Origin: Laccaria trichodermophora
Lineage: Eukaryota > Basidiomycota > Agaricomycetes > Agaricales > Hydnangiaceae
Direction of reading: 5' to 3'
DNA length: 31,860 nt
NCBI GenBank assembly: GCA_018417955.1
Contig: JACTVC010000069.1
Span: 1-31,860, forward strand
Under the pieces are notes generated by a model. It ran no database searches, had not been told where the DNA came from, and saw only the letters and a list, made by a program, of their open reading frames with translations. Below, in pieces: positions 1 to 10,089 of this stretch. A program made the position numbers and the translations under genes. How positions within the stretch are numbered: the first letter of the stretch is position 1; every line of letters starts with the position of its first letter.

Positions 1-134
1 CCGCCCTTGACGCGGGCGTTCCAGTCGTCTACAACTGTGAGAGAAGGGAGACGGAAGACTGGGGGTGGGATGATGAGATTTGTACTGGTATTACACCGTT
101 GTTTTGTAATGGCGATCAGACTTGGGTTGCGCAT
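1..134 (-). CDS. Gene X, left copy, 5' end only (runs off the window)
   Basis: Unrecognised protein; only the first codons lie in the window and the gene continues past the left edge. The start is the ATG read from 134 down, because the same ATG context (GAACAATT-ATG) is kept in the full-length paralogue starting at 20781. I infer a 49-nt first exon (86-134) beginning MRNPSLIA, a 51-nt GT..AG intron (35-85) and a second exon beginning VDDWNARV. The paralogue has the same 49-nt first exon, phase and second-exon start with a 38-nt intron, which supports the model. The intron here is a multiple of three with no stop, so retention would also stay open. The gene points away from the flavin monooxygenase at 5346. 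Function unknown. Confidence 0.6.
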   Translation of the reverse strand, partial: MRNPSLIAITKQRCNTSTNLIIPPPVFRLPSLTVVDDWNARVKG

Positions 135-506
135 GAATTGTTCTTTTTTTTGTGCATCTAGTTAGTTACGCAAAAAAATGAATCTGCGAAGACGTACCGA
201 GTTGATTGGGACCAAGGGAACAATACTCGTACGGAGGCTGTCGTGAGGAGTTTGCGGTGGGCCATTCCGTTGCTTGAGAGCTATGGCTGTTGGAAGTGGG
301 CTCAGTGACTGTTGTGTACAGAAGACTCAACAGCGATGTCAGGAAGGCCCATATGGCTTGGCAAGATGGCGACGAGCCCCATTGACAAAGGAGCTCGACA
401 GGCATTTCGGGCTGGTTGAAGTGCATATATGCGGACGATGTGACGATGAGCAGAAAATAATCAATTTTGATCGCGTCCAACGAGGAGTTTCTTTCTTTTT
501 GTTCAA
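135..506. other. Left part of the gene X / monooxygenase head-to-head spacer
   Basis: This stretch has no convincing gene. Up to about position 440 it matches the spacer between gene X and the second monooxygenase (about 20782-21095): the TTGATTGGGACCAAGGGAACA region, the CGTTGCTTG region and the GTGCATATATGCG region are shared in order. The match stops at about 440 and resumes only at about 4932, so roughly 4.5 kb carrying the hydrolase and lectin sit in this copy and not in the other. It probably holds the start-proximal promoter of the left gene X and the 3' flank of the hydrolase. Confidence 0.5.
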
Positions 507-1802
507 CTAGTTACTAGACCCACCCACCAACCACTCCACAATTGTATGCGTCAACCCACCCACCTCACCCTCCCCCGGCGTTCCAAAGAAAAAGTCAAAA
601 TACGGATCATCATGCACCCCTCCTTCCTGCAGTACAAACTCATACCCCCTCGTCTTCTTCCCCTCCAAATGAATCTTCCCAAAACTCACTATATCATCCC
701 TATCCACCTCTTTATCTCCCGCGCTCACCAACAGCCTATCGACTACACCATCAAGACCATCGAACCACCCCGAGGGTGCTTTGAGCGGCTCGACGTACGC
801 CCGTTGAGATGGAGGTGTATAGCAGCCGATGACATGTTCTCCGAGCCCAGGTGAGTTTGAGATGTCGTATGGTGTGTTTTCGGCAAGGGAGGGGGCGGTG
901 TTGGTGAAGTTTACCCAGGGAGACATTAGGTATACGCCGGCGAGTGGGGCGGGGAGAGGGCTGTTTATGATCTGTGGTGGAGACTCGGAGGTGTCGGTGA
1001 GGGGGAGAGGGTGGAGGAGGAGGGAGAGTAAGCCAAGAACGAGGTTTCCACCTGCGGAGTCGCCTATGATGTGGATGTTGCTTGGGTGTGTGCCTGTTGA
1101 GATGAGGTGGTCGAGTGCTGTGCAGGCTTGGTGGAGTTGCGTTGGGTAGGTTGCCTCTGGGTAGAGCACTGTTGGGTTCGGTGAATGGGGGGAAGGGTAC
1201 AGGTAAGTGGTTATAGAACGAAAGACATACAATAGTTCAGAACAGCAAACCCAACTTCTAACTCGAGTTTGAGCTGGACGTATCGCCAGAAATCGAGCAT
1301 GAACGTGGGGAGAGCGGCAAAGTAGCCGCCGCCTACACTTCCTCGCATCAGTCTACGTATTATTGATACTTATGCGAGGGAAACACACCAGGAAAGAACA
1401 GCACGACCCTCTTGGTCCTCTTCGGCCCAATCCACATAATCTTCGCATCACCTATGAGCTCTTCAATCGTCTCAGGGAGGGCATGTTTCTTGCACCACTT
1501 TGTGTAGGTATTGGTAGAGGTGCCGCTGATGTATTGTCTTTGAGGGAGGGAGACGCGATACTTTATGAATCGGATGATGGTGAGGGATGTGTCTCGCCGG
1601 ATGGATCGGGCTGGACGGCGGATGCAGAGGAAGAAGAGGAGGAGGGTCCAGAATATGACCAGAGCTGTTGAAGAAGTGATTTAGAAGTGTAAATCATCAC
1701 TAATAAAGGGAGAGGGGACGTACGGAGTTGGAGAAATATGAAGAGGAGGTGGATACGTTGGTAGAGTGAGATCGAGGCGTACTTTCCATGCGGGTTTGCC
1801 AT
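507..1802 (-). CDS. Alpha/beta hydrolase (fold-3, HSL-like), N-terminal membrane anchor
   Basis: Probable esterase/lipase or deacetylase of the hormone-sensitive-lipase-like fold-3 group. My model is exons 1724-1802, 1389-1664, 1231-1332 and 507-1168, with introns of 59, 56 and 62 bp ending in AG and all phases matching. It gives 372 residues and a TAG stop. Residues 13-41 are strongly hydrophobic (LLFIFLQLPLVIFWTLLLFF) followed by Arg-rich residues, suggesting a signal anchor with a lumenal or outside catalytic domain. The nucleophile elbow GDSAGG has Ser190. Likely partners are an acidic residue in AGDKEVDRDD (304-311) and His338 in GGVHDDP. The oxyanion-hole motif reads PGGGY (118-122) where HGGG is usual. 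This is the only gene in the window that reads cleanly from start to stop. It lies in sequence missing from the second copy of the duplicated unit. Substrate unknown. Confidence 0.82.
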
Positions 1803-4103
1803 TGTGGCAGGTGGGGAGAGAACGGCGCGTACTGTGCACGCTTTTAGCGCCCCATAAATCCATTTTCGCCACTGGCAAGCCCGTCATGCTTGTTGGACGT
1901 TGTCAAGAAATACAACGAGGCGCACGCGTCGTCGAGGGCTGTCGAAACCCTTGTTATGGTTGAGTCGAAGTCCTTGTCAGTGACACACATGTACTGACTA
2001 CATGATAACCATCAAATAACCATTCCTCGTTCCTCCCTCCTCTGGAATTATGCTCCCTGCACCCGCTCTCTCAGCGGTAGACGCCACGATCCGTCTGGAA
2101 GCACCAACCCACCAGAGATTTAGCATGCACACTTGAAGTTCCCTCCAGCGCGACAAAATTGAACGGACGGCGCACTCATTCCTCAGCCTGCGCTTTCGTC
2201 TTTCTTGCGAAGTTTCCCCAGGCCTCTCCTGACCTCCCCCTCTCCCAATTCCCGTTCCAAATGCTAGTTATCTCTGTCCACAAGCCATTTTTACTCCCAA
2301 CGAACGCACAACCCCATAAATTTCCATCTCTGGACTCCATGAAGGATCCCTCTGACCGTTGGCGTCCTATCATGGTTGATTCCAGCCTTATCTGGGATTT
2401 TAGGAGCATCCGAATAACCACGGACCGCATTGAGGATCTCAGCTTATGTTCAGTTCCTAATAGCTCCACGCTGACACTCACACTATAGCTGTATGCCCAC
2501 CCTCTGCCCCTCAACCTTTGTGCTGGTTCTCCATCAAGAGGGGTTCTTTGCGGATTACCTTTGACTTTCGCTCGCTCGATGAGCTCGACTTGGATCGTAA
2601 GATTACGCTTACCACTGGCAAAATAACGCTTGAAGCTATTTTTAGATGGATTACACGAGTATGTCGGTGGACGCAGGCTTCAGGCAATCATGCCCGGAGG
2701 GCTATCGATCCATATCACATTGAGAACCCACATCCATGTTATGTTATGGTCCCCCCACCCTCAGAGCCACCGACTCTCGATACTCGGCGAAGCTGATGTC
2801 TGTCTCCAGTACGTCGGATGTGCCTTCCTGCGTCAATAAAGCCACCACAAGCAATATGCCGACGCCATCTGCCAGGGAAGAAAGAGAGATGCAACTGAAT
2901 GCCGAGTTTGGGCGGGTGGGCGAAATTGATGTACAAACTCACGCCAGTACCTTGACTGCATCTCTCGCTGACACTGAAACCACCTCAAGCACTGTAACGA
3001 TGCCGCCTGGGGACGAGATGGAAACGACTCGGACTCTGGAAGTCATGTTTGGTGAAGTTGATACGCAAACTCACCCCAATACCACCTCCACTCTGCCGCC
3101 CGCCGCCAGTGCAGCCGAAGTCATCACAAGCACCTAATTGCCTAAAGATGAAGGAGGGCCTACTATGGGTGTTATCAGATGTGGGTGGCCGGCGACTCAG
3201 AAGTTGATGTACGTGCACCTGACAGTGAAACCGAGACTCCGGCACACTAGCATAAGGTATTCAAATTCACCACCTGAAATTGACCAGCTCGGGTCTTTTG
3301 CAGACTTCCTCCGTGGTCGCGGATTCCAGCACAGGCATGAAGCGCTGCGTCATCGCGAACCTTCGCTCCCCAATTTCTATTTTGCACCCTAATTTGTTAA
3401 CGTTGAACCCCTACGAAACACCACAGCCGCTATACCCACACCCCTAACAATAATACCCACTCATACCATACCCAGTGACTTTCCATCACGATCCCTCAAC
3501 TGGTATGACTTTCGTTGGTCAGTCCATACAAGACCAGAGGCGAGCCACTTCCATCCATTGGACGTTATGAGGGCTCTTACTTGTAGTACCTAAGGTGCAC
3601 GCTATCCAAAATAGTCCGTACTGAGATTATCTCTAACCACGTTCAAACCTAGATCAGATTTCTACATATTTTGTAAGTGCTACGGCCGATTGCGCAGAAG
3701 TTTTGGATTTTCTAAACGTCTTTGTTGTCATTTGACCTTCATCGATCCCCAGATAACGGTTTCTTGGCATCTCAAATGATGCGGTGAAGACTATCACTTT
3801 TAAGAAGTTCTGGACCAGACGTTTGGCCTTGCTGACAACAGATGGATCCTGTGGATAGTATATAATCGCGAACGGTCAGACTTTTCAGCGTCGATTCGAT
3901 TGTCTTGCATCTCGGTGAATATCACATTTCCCTCTAGGCTCTTAGCTTGTCACTAATATGTACCATATCAAGCTCTGGGTCCTCGTACTTTCAAAAATAC
4001 ACCCACATCATTCTATCAACTGCTTATAATTTCGCGCGGTCGGTGGGTGCAAACTTCAGAACATTAAGTTATTCACTGCTGACTTAGCGTCTTCATAGGA
4101 ACC
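1803..4103. other. No recognised gene; possible decayed ORFs
   Basis: The first few hundred bases are presumably the hydrolase promoter (read leftward from 1802). A plus-strand stretch at about 2340-2640 reads like pieces of an F-box-type protein (DRWRPIMVDSSLIWDF, then SLRITFDFRSLDELDLDR in another frame), but frames and introns cannot be joined and I do not claim it. At about 2820-3136 a plus frame is Thr/Ser-rich and holds two imperfect repeats sharing the pattern D-x-Q-T-H followed by Thr-rich residues (near 2930 and 3060). From 3400 to 4100 I see nothing coding. Confidence 0.3.
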
Positions 4104-4527
4104 ATGTCTTATACAGTGGAGATTTCTATCTTCTACCGCGAATCCGCCCCCGAGTTCTTCAACATTGTAGAAAAAGGCGTTTGGCACTACGCGAACGGCG
4201 GAACGTGGACCGAAGCAGCGGGAAAAGAAATCTAACGATGGGCGGTAGCGGCACATCCGGCGGCCTTCGTTTAAGAACGCATCGGGCAATGCGTTCTTCC
4301 TCGTCGTTGGAGTACACAATTACTCACTTTGGCTCGACGTTCTTCTAAATATCGAGGACAAGGACACAACCGTCGCGCTGCTTCCGACGTATTATCAGCC
4401 AGGAACCAGGGCTGGAATCACGTTAGTTCAAAGTGTCACAAGGTTTGATACGACGGGGAGGAAGATAGAGTTTAAGAAAGTCAATGAAGAGGGAAGAAAG
4501 ATTAGTTGTTCCTTGATTATTTCCTAA
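4104..4527 (+). pseudogene. Fungal fruit-body lectin, broken by two frameshifts
   Basis: Remnant of a gene of the fungal fruit-body lectin family (Pfam 'Fung_lectin', the small Agaricus/Xerocomus-type lectins of about 140 residues that bind disaccharides and, in some members, act against invertebrates). Three frames carry consecutive family-like blocks. The first runs from the ATG at 4104 and includes VWHYANGGTW, ending at an early TAA (4233-4235). A second frame from about 4238 carries MGGSGTSGG. A third from about 4285 carries VHNYSLW and runs to TAA at 4525-4527. The span of 424 nt equals a full-length family member, so the gene decayed by small indels near 4230 and 4285 rather than by truncation. 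I see no intron consensus that would bridge the breaks. As written it cannot encode a complete lectin. Confidence 0.72.
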
Positions 4528-5278
4528 TTTTTTGGGAGTGGGACAAATTGAAATGCGGTCTTGTTGTGATGAGTCATATAAACTTTTGAGCTAAGTGTCA
4601 ATATCTCTCTTTAAATGCTCGCTATGCGGATTGTAAAACGCAGTGGTGCTATCCATTGCATCATCCTAGACTATGCACTGGGTCTTCTGAAGTGATTACG
4701 TTGCACTGGAGCCGAGAATTCATTGTCCGATGTGGAATGCGCGCTAACATGTCCATAAATTGCCGAGGTGAACTTGAGGTGAACAGTCTATCTGGCCTTT
4801 TTACCGAGAGTGATGATGGAGAGATCGGGTGATTGTTATTAATGTTCGGGGCACTCCAGTTATTAATTGTTCTCTCCGTTAATCAATGCTTCAGATTCAC
4901 TGATAAAAGCGACGTTTGAGCGATGTAATTGACGCGACGCGTTTATTTGTCGACGTTTGACTTGCAAATATTCGTCACGGGTCTGTCACACCTGGACCAT
5001 TTTTGTAGTGCTTAAACTGATTTTTGAAGTGACCTTTATCTTGTCTCTCTCTCCATTGGCTTTCCGTGAGCTCTCTGCCAATTCTCTGCTTCACGTTCTG
5101 CAATTTTCAAGTCACAGAACTCTTGACCAAACTCGACTTCGGTCCGGGGATCTCTTGGAAGCAGTCATCACATGTCGCTAGAACTACCGTAATTCCGATA
5201 TTTCCCCTCCTTTCATCAATCCAACACAATGATCAACTGGGGTATATGAAGCGAACAATTAACATATCTTGCCAGTGA
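4528..5278. other. Intergenic, start of duplicated unit A
   Basis: No gene recognised. Up to about 4931 the sequence is AT-rich and unmatched elsewhere in the window. From about 4932 (ACGCGACGCGTTTATTTGTCG) it matches 21143 onward, marking where the duplicated unit resumes. The part from about 4990 to 5080 has extra sequence compared with the second copy. This region is the likely promoter of the monooxygenase at 5346. Confidence 0.5.
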
Positions 5279-5284
5279 TATAAA
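5279..5284 (+). promoter_or_regulatory. TATA box of monooxygenase copy A
   Basis: TATAAA lies 67 bp upstream of the ATG at 5346, in the context GATATAAACC. The same hexamer and context occur at 21329-21334, 67 bp before the equivalent start position of copy B, so both sequence and spacing are kept. Confidence 0.55.
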
Positions 5285-5345
5285 CCGGCTTGAGGATTTG
5301 GTGCGGCTTAGTGGAACGCCGCCTGTCTCATCCTTTTCCATCACA

Positions 5346-8061
5346 ATGAGCTCACAGGAAATTGTCAATGAACCCCATCCAATCGAGGCGTCCCTTCCCA
5401 CCTTGTCCAAGCTGGGAACAACCGTTCCTACCGATGTCGATGCCACGAGCGTCGCTTCGACTTGGCTTTCATCTTTTGCCAAGTTTGCAGAAACGGGTGA
5501 CGTAGAAGGCATAACTAGCCTTCTCGTAGAATCAGACTTCTCCTCAAGTCTTCTACCAGAGCCCTCCAAGACCACCACAGCATCATCATCATCCATATCT
5601 CTCTACTGGAGAGACATCCTCGCCCTCACCTGGGATCTACGAACATTTGAAGGAACGGCCACGATCAAAGCCTTCCTCGTGGACCGATTAGCCGATGCGC
5701 AGATCCAGAACGTTAAGCTCAGCGATGAGATCAAGCCGCAGCTTCAACAACCTCATCCCGATCTCGCGTGGATCCAGATCCTGTTCACGTTCGAGACAAA
5801 GATAGGTTCCGCTACTGGGATCGCGAGGCTAGTGCCTATCAAGATTGGAGATCAGGTTGAGTGGAAGGGACAATCCATCTTTACCACTCTCGATAGCCTG
5901 AAAGGGTTCCCGGAAAAGATTGGAGCTTACGAAACCCAGAACCAAACCACGGTAAATGGGAAGACGCCCGTCGCAGGGAAGTCGCTTTCGAAGGAGAAAA
6001 CCCGACTGTCCTCATTATCGGGGGAGGCCATAGCGGATTGGAGGTGGCTGCACGTCTGAAAGCGTTGGATGTACCCACTTTGGTAATCGAAAAGAACGAG
6101 AGGATAGGGGATAATTGGAGGGAGAGGTATGAAGCATTGTGCCTTCACGATCCCGTTTGTAAGTGTTGCTGCCTGCGTGCTGGTTGCGATTCACTGACGT
6201 GGAGGGGTTTGAAGGGTACGGTCAATTCCCTTACCTCCCGTGGGTATCTCCTTCCCTTCTGTATCGTGAGAGAACTTAAGAAGTGTTGTATCAGGTTCCC
6301 TTCGACCTGGCCCGTCTTCGCCCCAGCTAAAAAGGTGCGAACGCCATTGAGTCAGAGGCAACTTGAAGCTAACACCCGTCCAGCTCGCCAACTGGCTCGA
6401 ATTCTACGCCGAGGCCCTAGAGCTAAACGTTTGGACCTCCTCGACAGTGACCAAAGCGACTCGGGACGAGGAGACGAAGTTGTGGAACGTCGTTGTACGG
6501 CAAGCAAATGAGCAAGACCGGATTTTTAAAGTCAAGCATGTTGTCTTTGCCGTGGGGTTCAAAGGCGGCGAGGGCTACGTTCCATCTATTCCCGGAATGG
6601 TATAGCCTGTTTTCTCTCGTATCACCACTGTATGAAGAATGACGTGGACGTTAGGAGACCTTCACAGGGCAAGTCCTGCATTCATCGCAGCACAAAAGCG
6701 CTAGGGACCATGTTGGCAAAAAAGTCGTCGTTATTGGATCGTGCACGTCTGGTGCGTTTGAGTTAACCCACAAAGTAGTGGATAGATGACTAAAGAAGTA
6801 TCATAGCCCACGACATTTGCGTGGACTATGTCGATCATGGTGTTGGTACGAATTCTTTCTTCAACCCTGAAAAGTGTCTGCTGCTCAACAAAAGATGACT
6901 AGACGTGACAATGTTCCAACGTGGCTCGACGTACATCATCTCAGCGGGAAAAGGGGTGCGAATGTTGTTGGAGGGTATGCATTCCATTCGAGCGAAGCGA
7001 CGCTTCCTTCTCATCATGATCCATAGGTCTGTATTCGGAGAACGGTCCCCCCATAGATCTCGCAGACAAACTCAACATGTCTTTCCCGAACAAACTGATC
7101 GCGGGCTTGACACACCGAGGGATGAAAGCGATCTGGGAGAACGTCGATAAGCAAGTCGTCCCTCCCCATGTCGTTGCTCTTCCACGAAGCTGACCTTTTC
7201 AATGCAAACTAGGGATACTATCGAAGGCCTGCACAAAGTCGGATTTAGAACCAACAAGGGATACCTGGATTCTGGCCTCGTGCTGACTGTCTGGCAGAAA
7301 GCCGGAGGATATTACTTAGGCACGCGAATGTCATCGACAAGGTGCTCGAGGGCTAACATCATCTCTTACACAGACGTCGGAGGCAGCCAATACCTAATCG
7401 ACGGCAAGATCAAGCTAAAGAACGACAGCCAAATCGCAGGGTTCACCGAGACAGGGCTGAAATTCGACAATGGGAGCGAGCTCTCCGCGGATGTGGTAGT
7501 CTTCTGCACAGGGTAGGTGTTCATATTCTTTCATCTACGTCCAGGGCATGTCTGACTTGAAACCAAAGTCTCACGGACGCCCACTACGGGATACGCAGGA
7601 TCTGTGGAGACGAAGTGGCGGATAAGTCCAAGCCTTTGTGGGGAATGGATGAGGAGGGCGAGATTAATGGATGTTGGAAGGATATGGGCGTTCCGGGGTT
7701 GGGTATATCATGGGTATGTTGCTCCTCTTCCGCAGAGAAAACTCGTGTTCCCTATTTCGTTCTTCCGGATTCGCTTCCCTTCCGGGAGACTCATGCTTCT
7801 TTCCTTCTGCCCTCTCTCGGTTTTCAGGGGGCTCGTGTCCCTCTTCATTCCCTTCGTCCTCCAAAGGGAAAGCTAACGATTCTGCTCCACACAATAGGTA
7901 ACCTAGCCCTATGCCGCTTCTACTCCAAAATCATCGCACTCCGTACGCCTGTTTCCTATCTTCCTTCCAATTTGCAAGTGGCTGACATGTACACGTATAC
8001 GCCAGAAATCAAAGCCGTGGAGGAAGGACTTTTCAGTACGCGTTATGGTGGGTCTGTATAG
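5346..8061 (+). pseudogene. NTF2-like/flavin monooxygenase, copy A, two 1-nt deletions
   Basis: FAD/NADPH-dependent monooxygenase-type protein with an N-terminal NTF2-like region (about residues 30-180), a domain pairing common in fungi; substrate unknown. Exons: 5346-6158, 6215-6239, 6295-6334, 6384-6599, 6655-6751, 6807-6845, 6903-6974, 7027-7150, 7213-7319, 7374-7512, 7569-7713, 7898-7942, 7979-8061, equivalent to about 648 residues. Motifs: FAD-binding GGGHSG, the FMO-type FTGQVLHSSQHKS, and a second dinucleotide motif GSCTSA. The introns after exons 8 and 9 start with GC, not GT. Against copy B, one base is missing between 5926 and 5927 and another near 7701; each shifts the frame, and the first leads to a stop at 6057 before the FAD motif. 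The ATG is kept, unlike in copy B. Either a recent pseudogene or two assembly errors; the rest of the frame is well preserved. Confidence 0.8.
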
Positions 8062-8313
8062 GATAAGATGGGGGGTCTTGGTAAGGTTTTGTGCACATTT
8101 GGTTGGATACTGTTGTAGGAAGCAACGAAGAGAGGAATGAATCAATTGTAAATTACGAAGTATCACTCTGGACAGTTTTGCGGAACGAATGGGAAGTAGT
8201 AAGTCATCTATATACCCAATCCCCAACCCCCGAAAAAAAAGAACAAAAAACGAACAAAACTCGAGACAAACTCACAACGCCAAAGGGAATCTACAAAAAA
8301 CACGCCACGACAT

Positions 8314-8855
8314 TCAAAACGGCACAGGTTCCCAAGACTGTACCGTATCACACTCCTCCACCCACACAGATTTCGAAAAATTCTCGTATGCCTGCCTCAA
8401 CCTCGCTTTGAGTGTCCGAGCGGAGGCTTCGTCCGAGTAAGTCGTGGTGTTCTGTCCTGCGTGCACAGAAGTCGTCGTGTACACGCTACTCATCGTGCTC
8501 TGTGCACTGTACGCGCTACCCATAGTGTTCTGTGCACTATACACACTTCCAGTCGTGTTCTCCCCACCAAAGACAGACGTCTTCGTGTACATGCCACCCG
8601 TGGTCGTGTTACCCCCACACAAACTAACACAACCCGCAAAATCATCAACAACAATATTCGCAAATGTCCCTTCCAAACCGCGCGATTGCGTCGCGATGGG
8701 GTTCATGCGCGTCTCCGACTCGATTGGGTTCTCACGACTATGCACAATTGAAGCCGAAGTTGACGTTGTTAATGAAGAGCTCGAGGTCGAAGTGGCCATC
8801 GTGTTGGTTATATCCCGCAAGAGTCGGTTGGAAGGTCCACCAGCAACTGTGAAGA
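8314..8855 (-). pseudogene. Gene X, 3' fragment, unit A
   Basis: C-terminal part of gene X only. It begins within the region equivalent to LRDITNTM and ends with the same terminal residues (VQSWEPVPF, stop at 8314-8316) as the full copy at 18939-20781. It encodes a Ser/Thr/Tyr-rich run of degenerate units such as GENTTGSVYSA and QNTMGSAYSA. Everything upstream of the break is absent, and the sequence jumps directly into the UBR7-like fragment at 8873. The same junction occurs at about 25334, so the truncation predates the duplication. It lies convergent to the monooxygenase, 253 bp past its stop. It has no start of its own. Confidence 0.7.
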
Positions 8856-8872
8856 TTTAATAAGCTCGCTGA

Positions 8873-8960
8873 ATGGCTTCAACTCTGACTGAATATCTTG
8901 CCTCACCACTTGCTCTCCCACACCAGTTCTCCCAATGGACATATTCGCTTAGGTTGGTGT
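8873..8960 (+). pseudogene. UBR7/Mlo2-like first-exon remnant, unit A
   Basis: A short plus frame from the ATG at 8873 (MASTLTEYLAS, then LALPHQFSQWTYSLR) resembles the conserved N-terminus just before the UBR box of UBR7/Mlo2-type proteins. The better-preserved copy at 25379 has extra residues (QEHLVREAA) and keeps Cys where this copy has Trp (QCTY versus QWTY), so this one carries an internal deletion. No UBR zinc-finger cysteines follow. It ends at a donor-like AG/GTTGGT, consistent with an isolated exon whose downstream exons are lost. Confidence 0.42.
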
Positions 8961-9029
8961 CCCAATTTCTTATCCCATCGGTGAGTTTATTAAAATATGA
9001 TGTATCCCCGTATGTTGTCTTTCTCCTCA

Positions 9030-9950
9030 TTCACGCAAAGCAGCGTGGGAATACAGCGCCTGCTCGTTTGACTGGTGTGGGGATTGCGGATAGGAAGGGG
9101 GACAATAGTTGGCCTGGCGGGGAAGAGAGTGCGGACATGGGTGGGGATGAACAGCCGATTGGTATTGAGATCGTCAAGACCATTGTGAGTGACTGCGATG
9201 CAACGCCTTTATCACTTCCTGCTTTCTTTTCGGACTTGAGTATCAAGAGCACCGAGTCGCCGAATGCGAGCACGAAATCGCGTTCGTCACCGAAGAGCTG
9301 CGAATGGTCGTCTACAGCTGTATCTGGTGTACTGGTGTAATATCCGCCTCGACGATAGACTTCCACAACGTCGATATTGTCTGATATTCCCGTCATGCGT
9401 GGCACCACACCGTCTGGAAGTTGCTCGACCGGCTCACCGGGATGCCTGATCAGCGACGGGACAGAGGAGGGAATGGGATGCTTTCGTCAGGCAACGAGGT
9501 GAGACCAAGCAGCAATGCAGAAGGTATCCAAGGGCAATGTTGAACACATGTTTGAGATGTAATTCTATGTCAAGTCCATCAGTACTCAGAGAACTTGAAG
9601 TGAAAGGGTACACACGTCGAAAAGAGTTAAATCATTTCCCTTTCAGAAGTCGCGGAATTGCATGACGCCTGTTTTCTCATCATTCGTCATCCGTAGTAAC
9701 TGGAAACAACGCCCTTCCAGAAAGTCATTGAAAGAAAGGCTGAAAACCCTGGTCATTCAATATCAAACGGACATGATAGGCACATTCGAAGTGGATATTC
9801 TTGATGCTCTCGATGTCAATGGGCGATCGACCTTTGATGGGAGAAATGATCCCAATGCCCTATTGCAGTATCAGTAAAGGGGGAAAAGATTCGAGCACGG
9901 AAGTTGATTGACCTTCAACATGGCCTGACAAACTCGCGCAATTATACAAG
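9030..9950 (-). pseudogene. Gene Z remnant, unit A (unrecognised)
   Basis: A minus-strand frame at about 9031-9408 reads DNIDVVEVY, TPDTAVDDH, DFVLAFGDSVLLIL. The cognate in unit B at 25704-25937 gives the same motifs with a few indels, and there the frame continues upstream with LIRDLGELVKQLRTVWGHA. A second block at about 9650-9880 (GRSPIDIE.IKNIHFECAY) is likewise matched at 26170-26376. Conservation of amino-acid blocks across two copies suggests a former gene read right to left, with more upstream exons at 10.1-11.3 kb. I do not recognise the family; stops and indels break both copies. Confidence 0.4.
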
Positions 9951-10089
9951 AATCGCTGGGAGGTTCAGCATAAAGGGTCCCTTCATCTTTGATCTCGACA
10001 GCCGGTATAGGAGCCCTATCCGAACAAGGTGGGAGATGCTCTAGACGACAATGGTAAGGACTCTAGGGAGAAGAACGAGGAAATTTCGT

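Noticed and set aside
7330..7373. A GT donor inside the second GC-AG interval (AG/GTGCTC, about 31 bp)
   Set aside because: It joins the exons in the wrong frame in both copies and would be extremely short.
8444..8860. Plus-strand ORF rich in Val/Leu that looks like a membrane protein
   Set aside because: It is the antisense of the Ser/Thr/Tyr repeats of the gene X fragment and has no counterpart with conserved residues.
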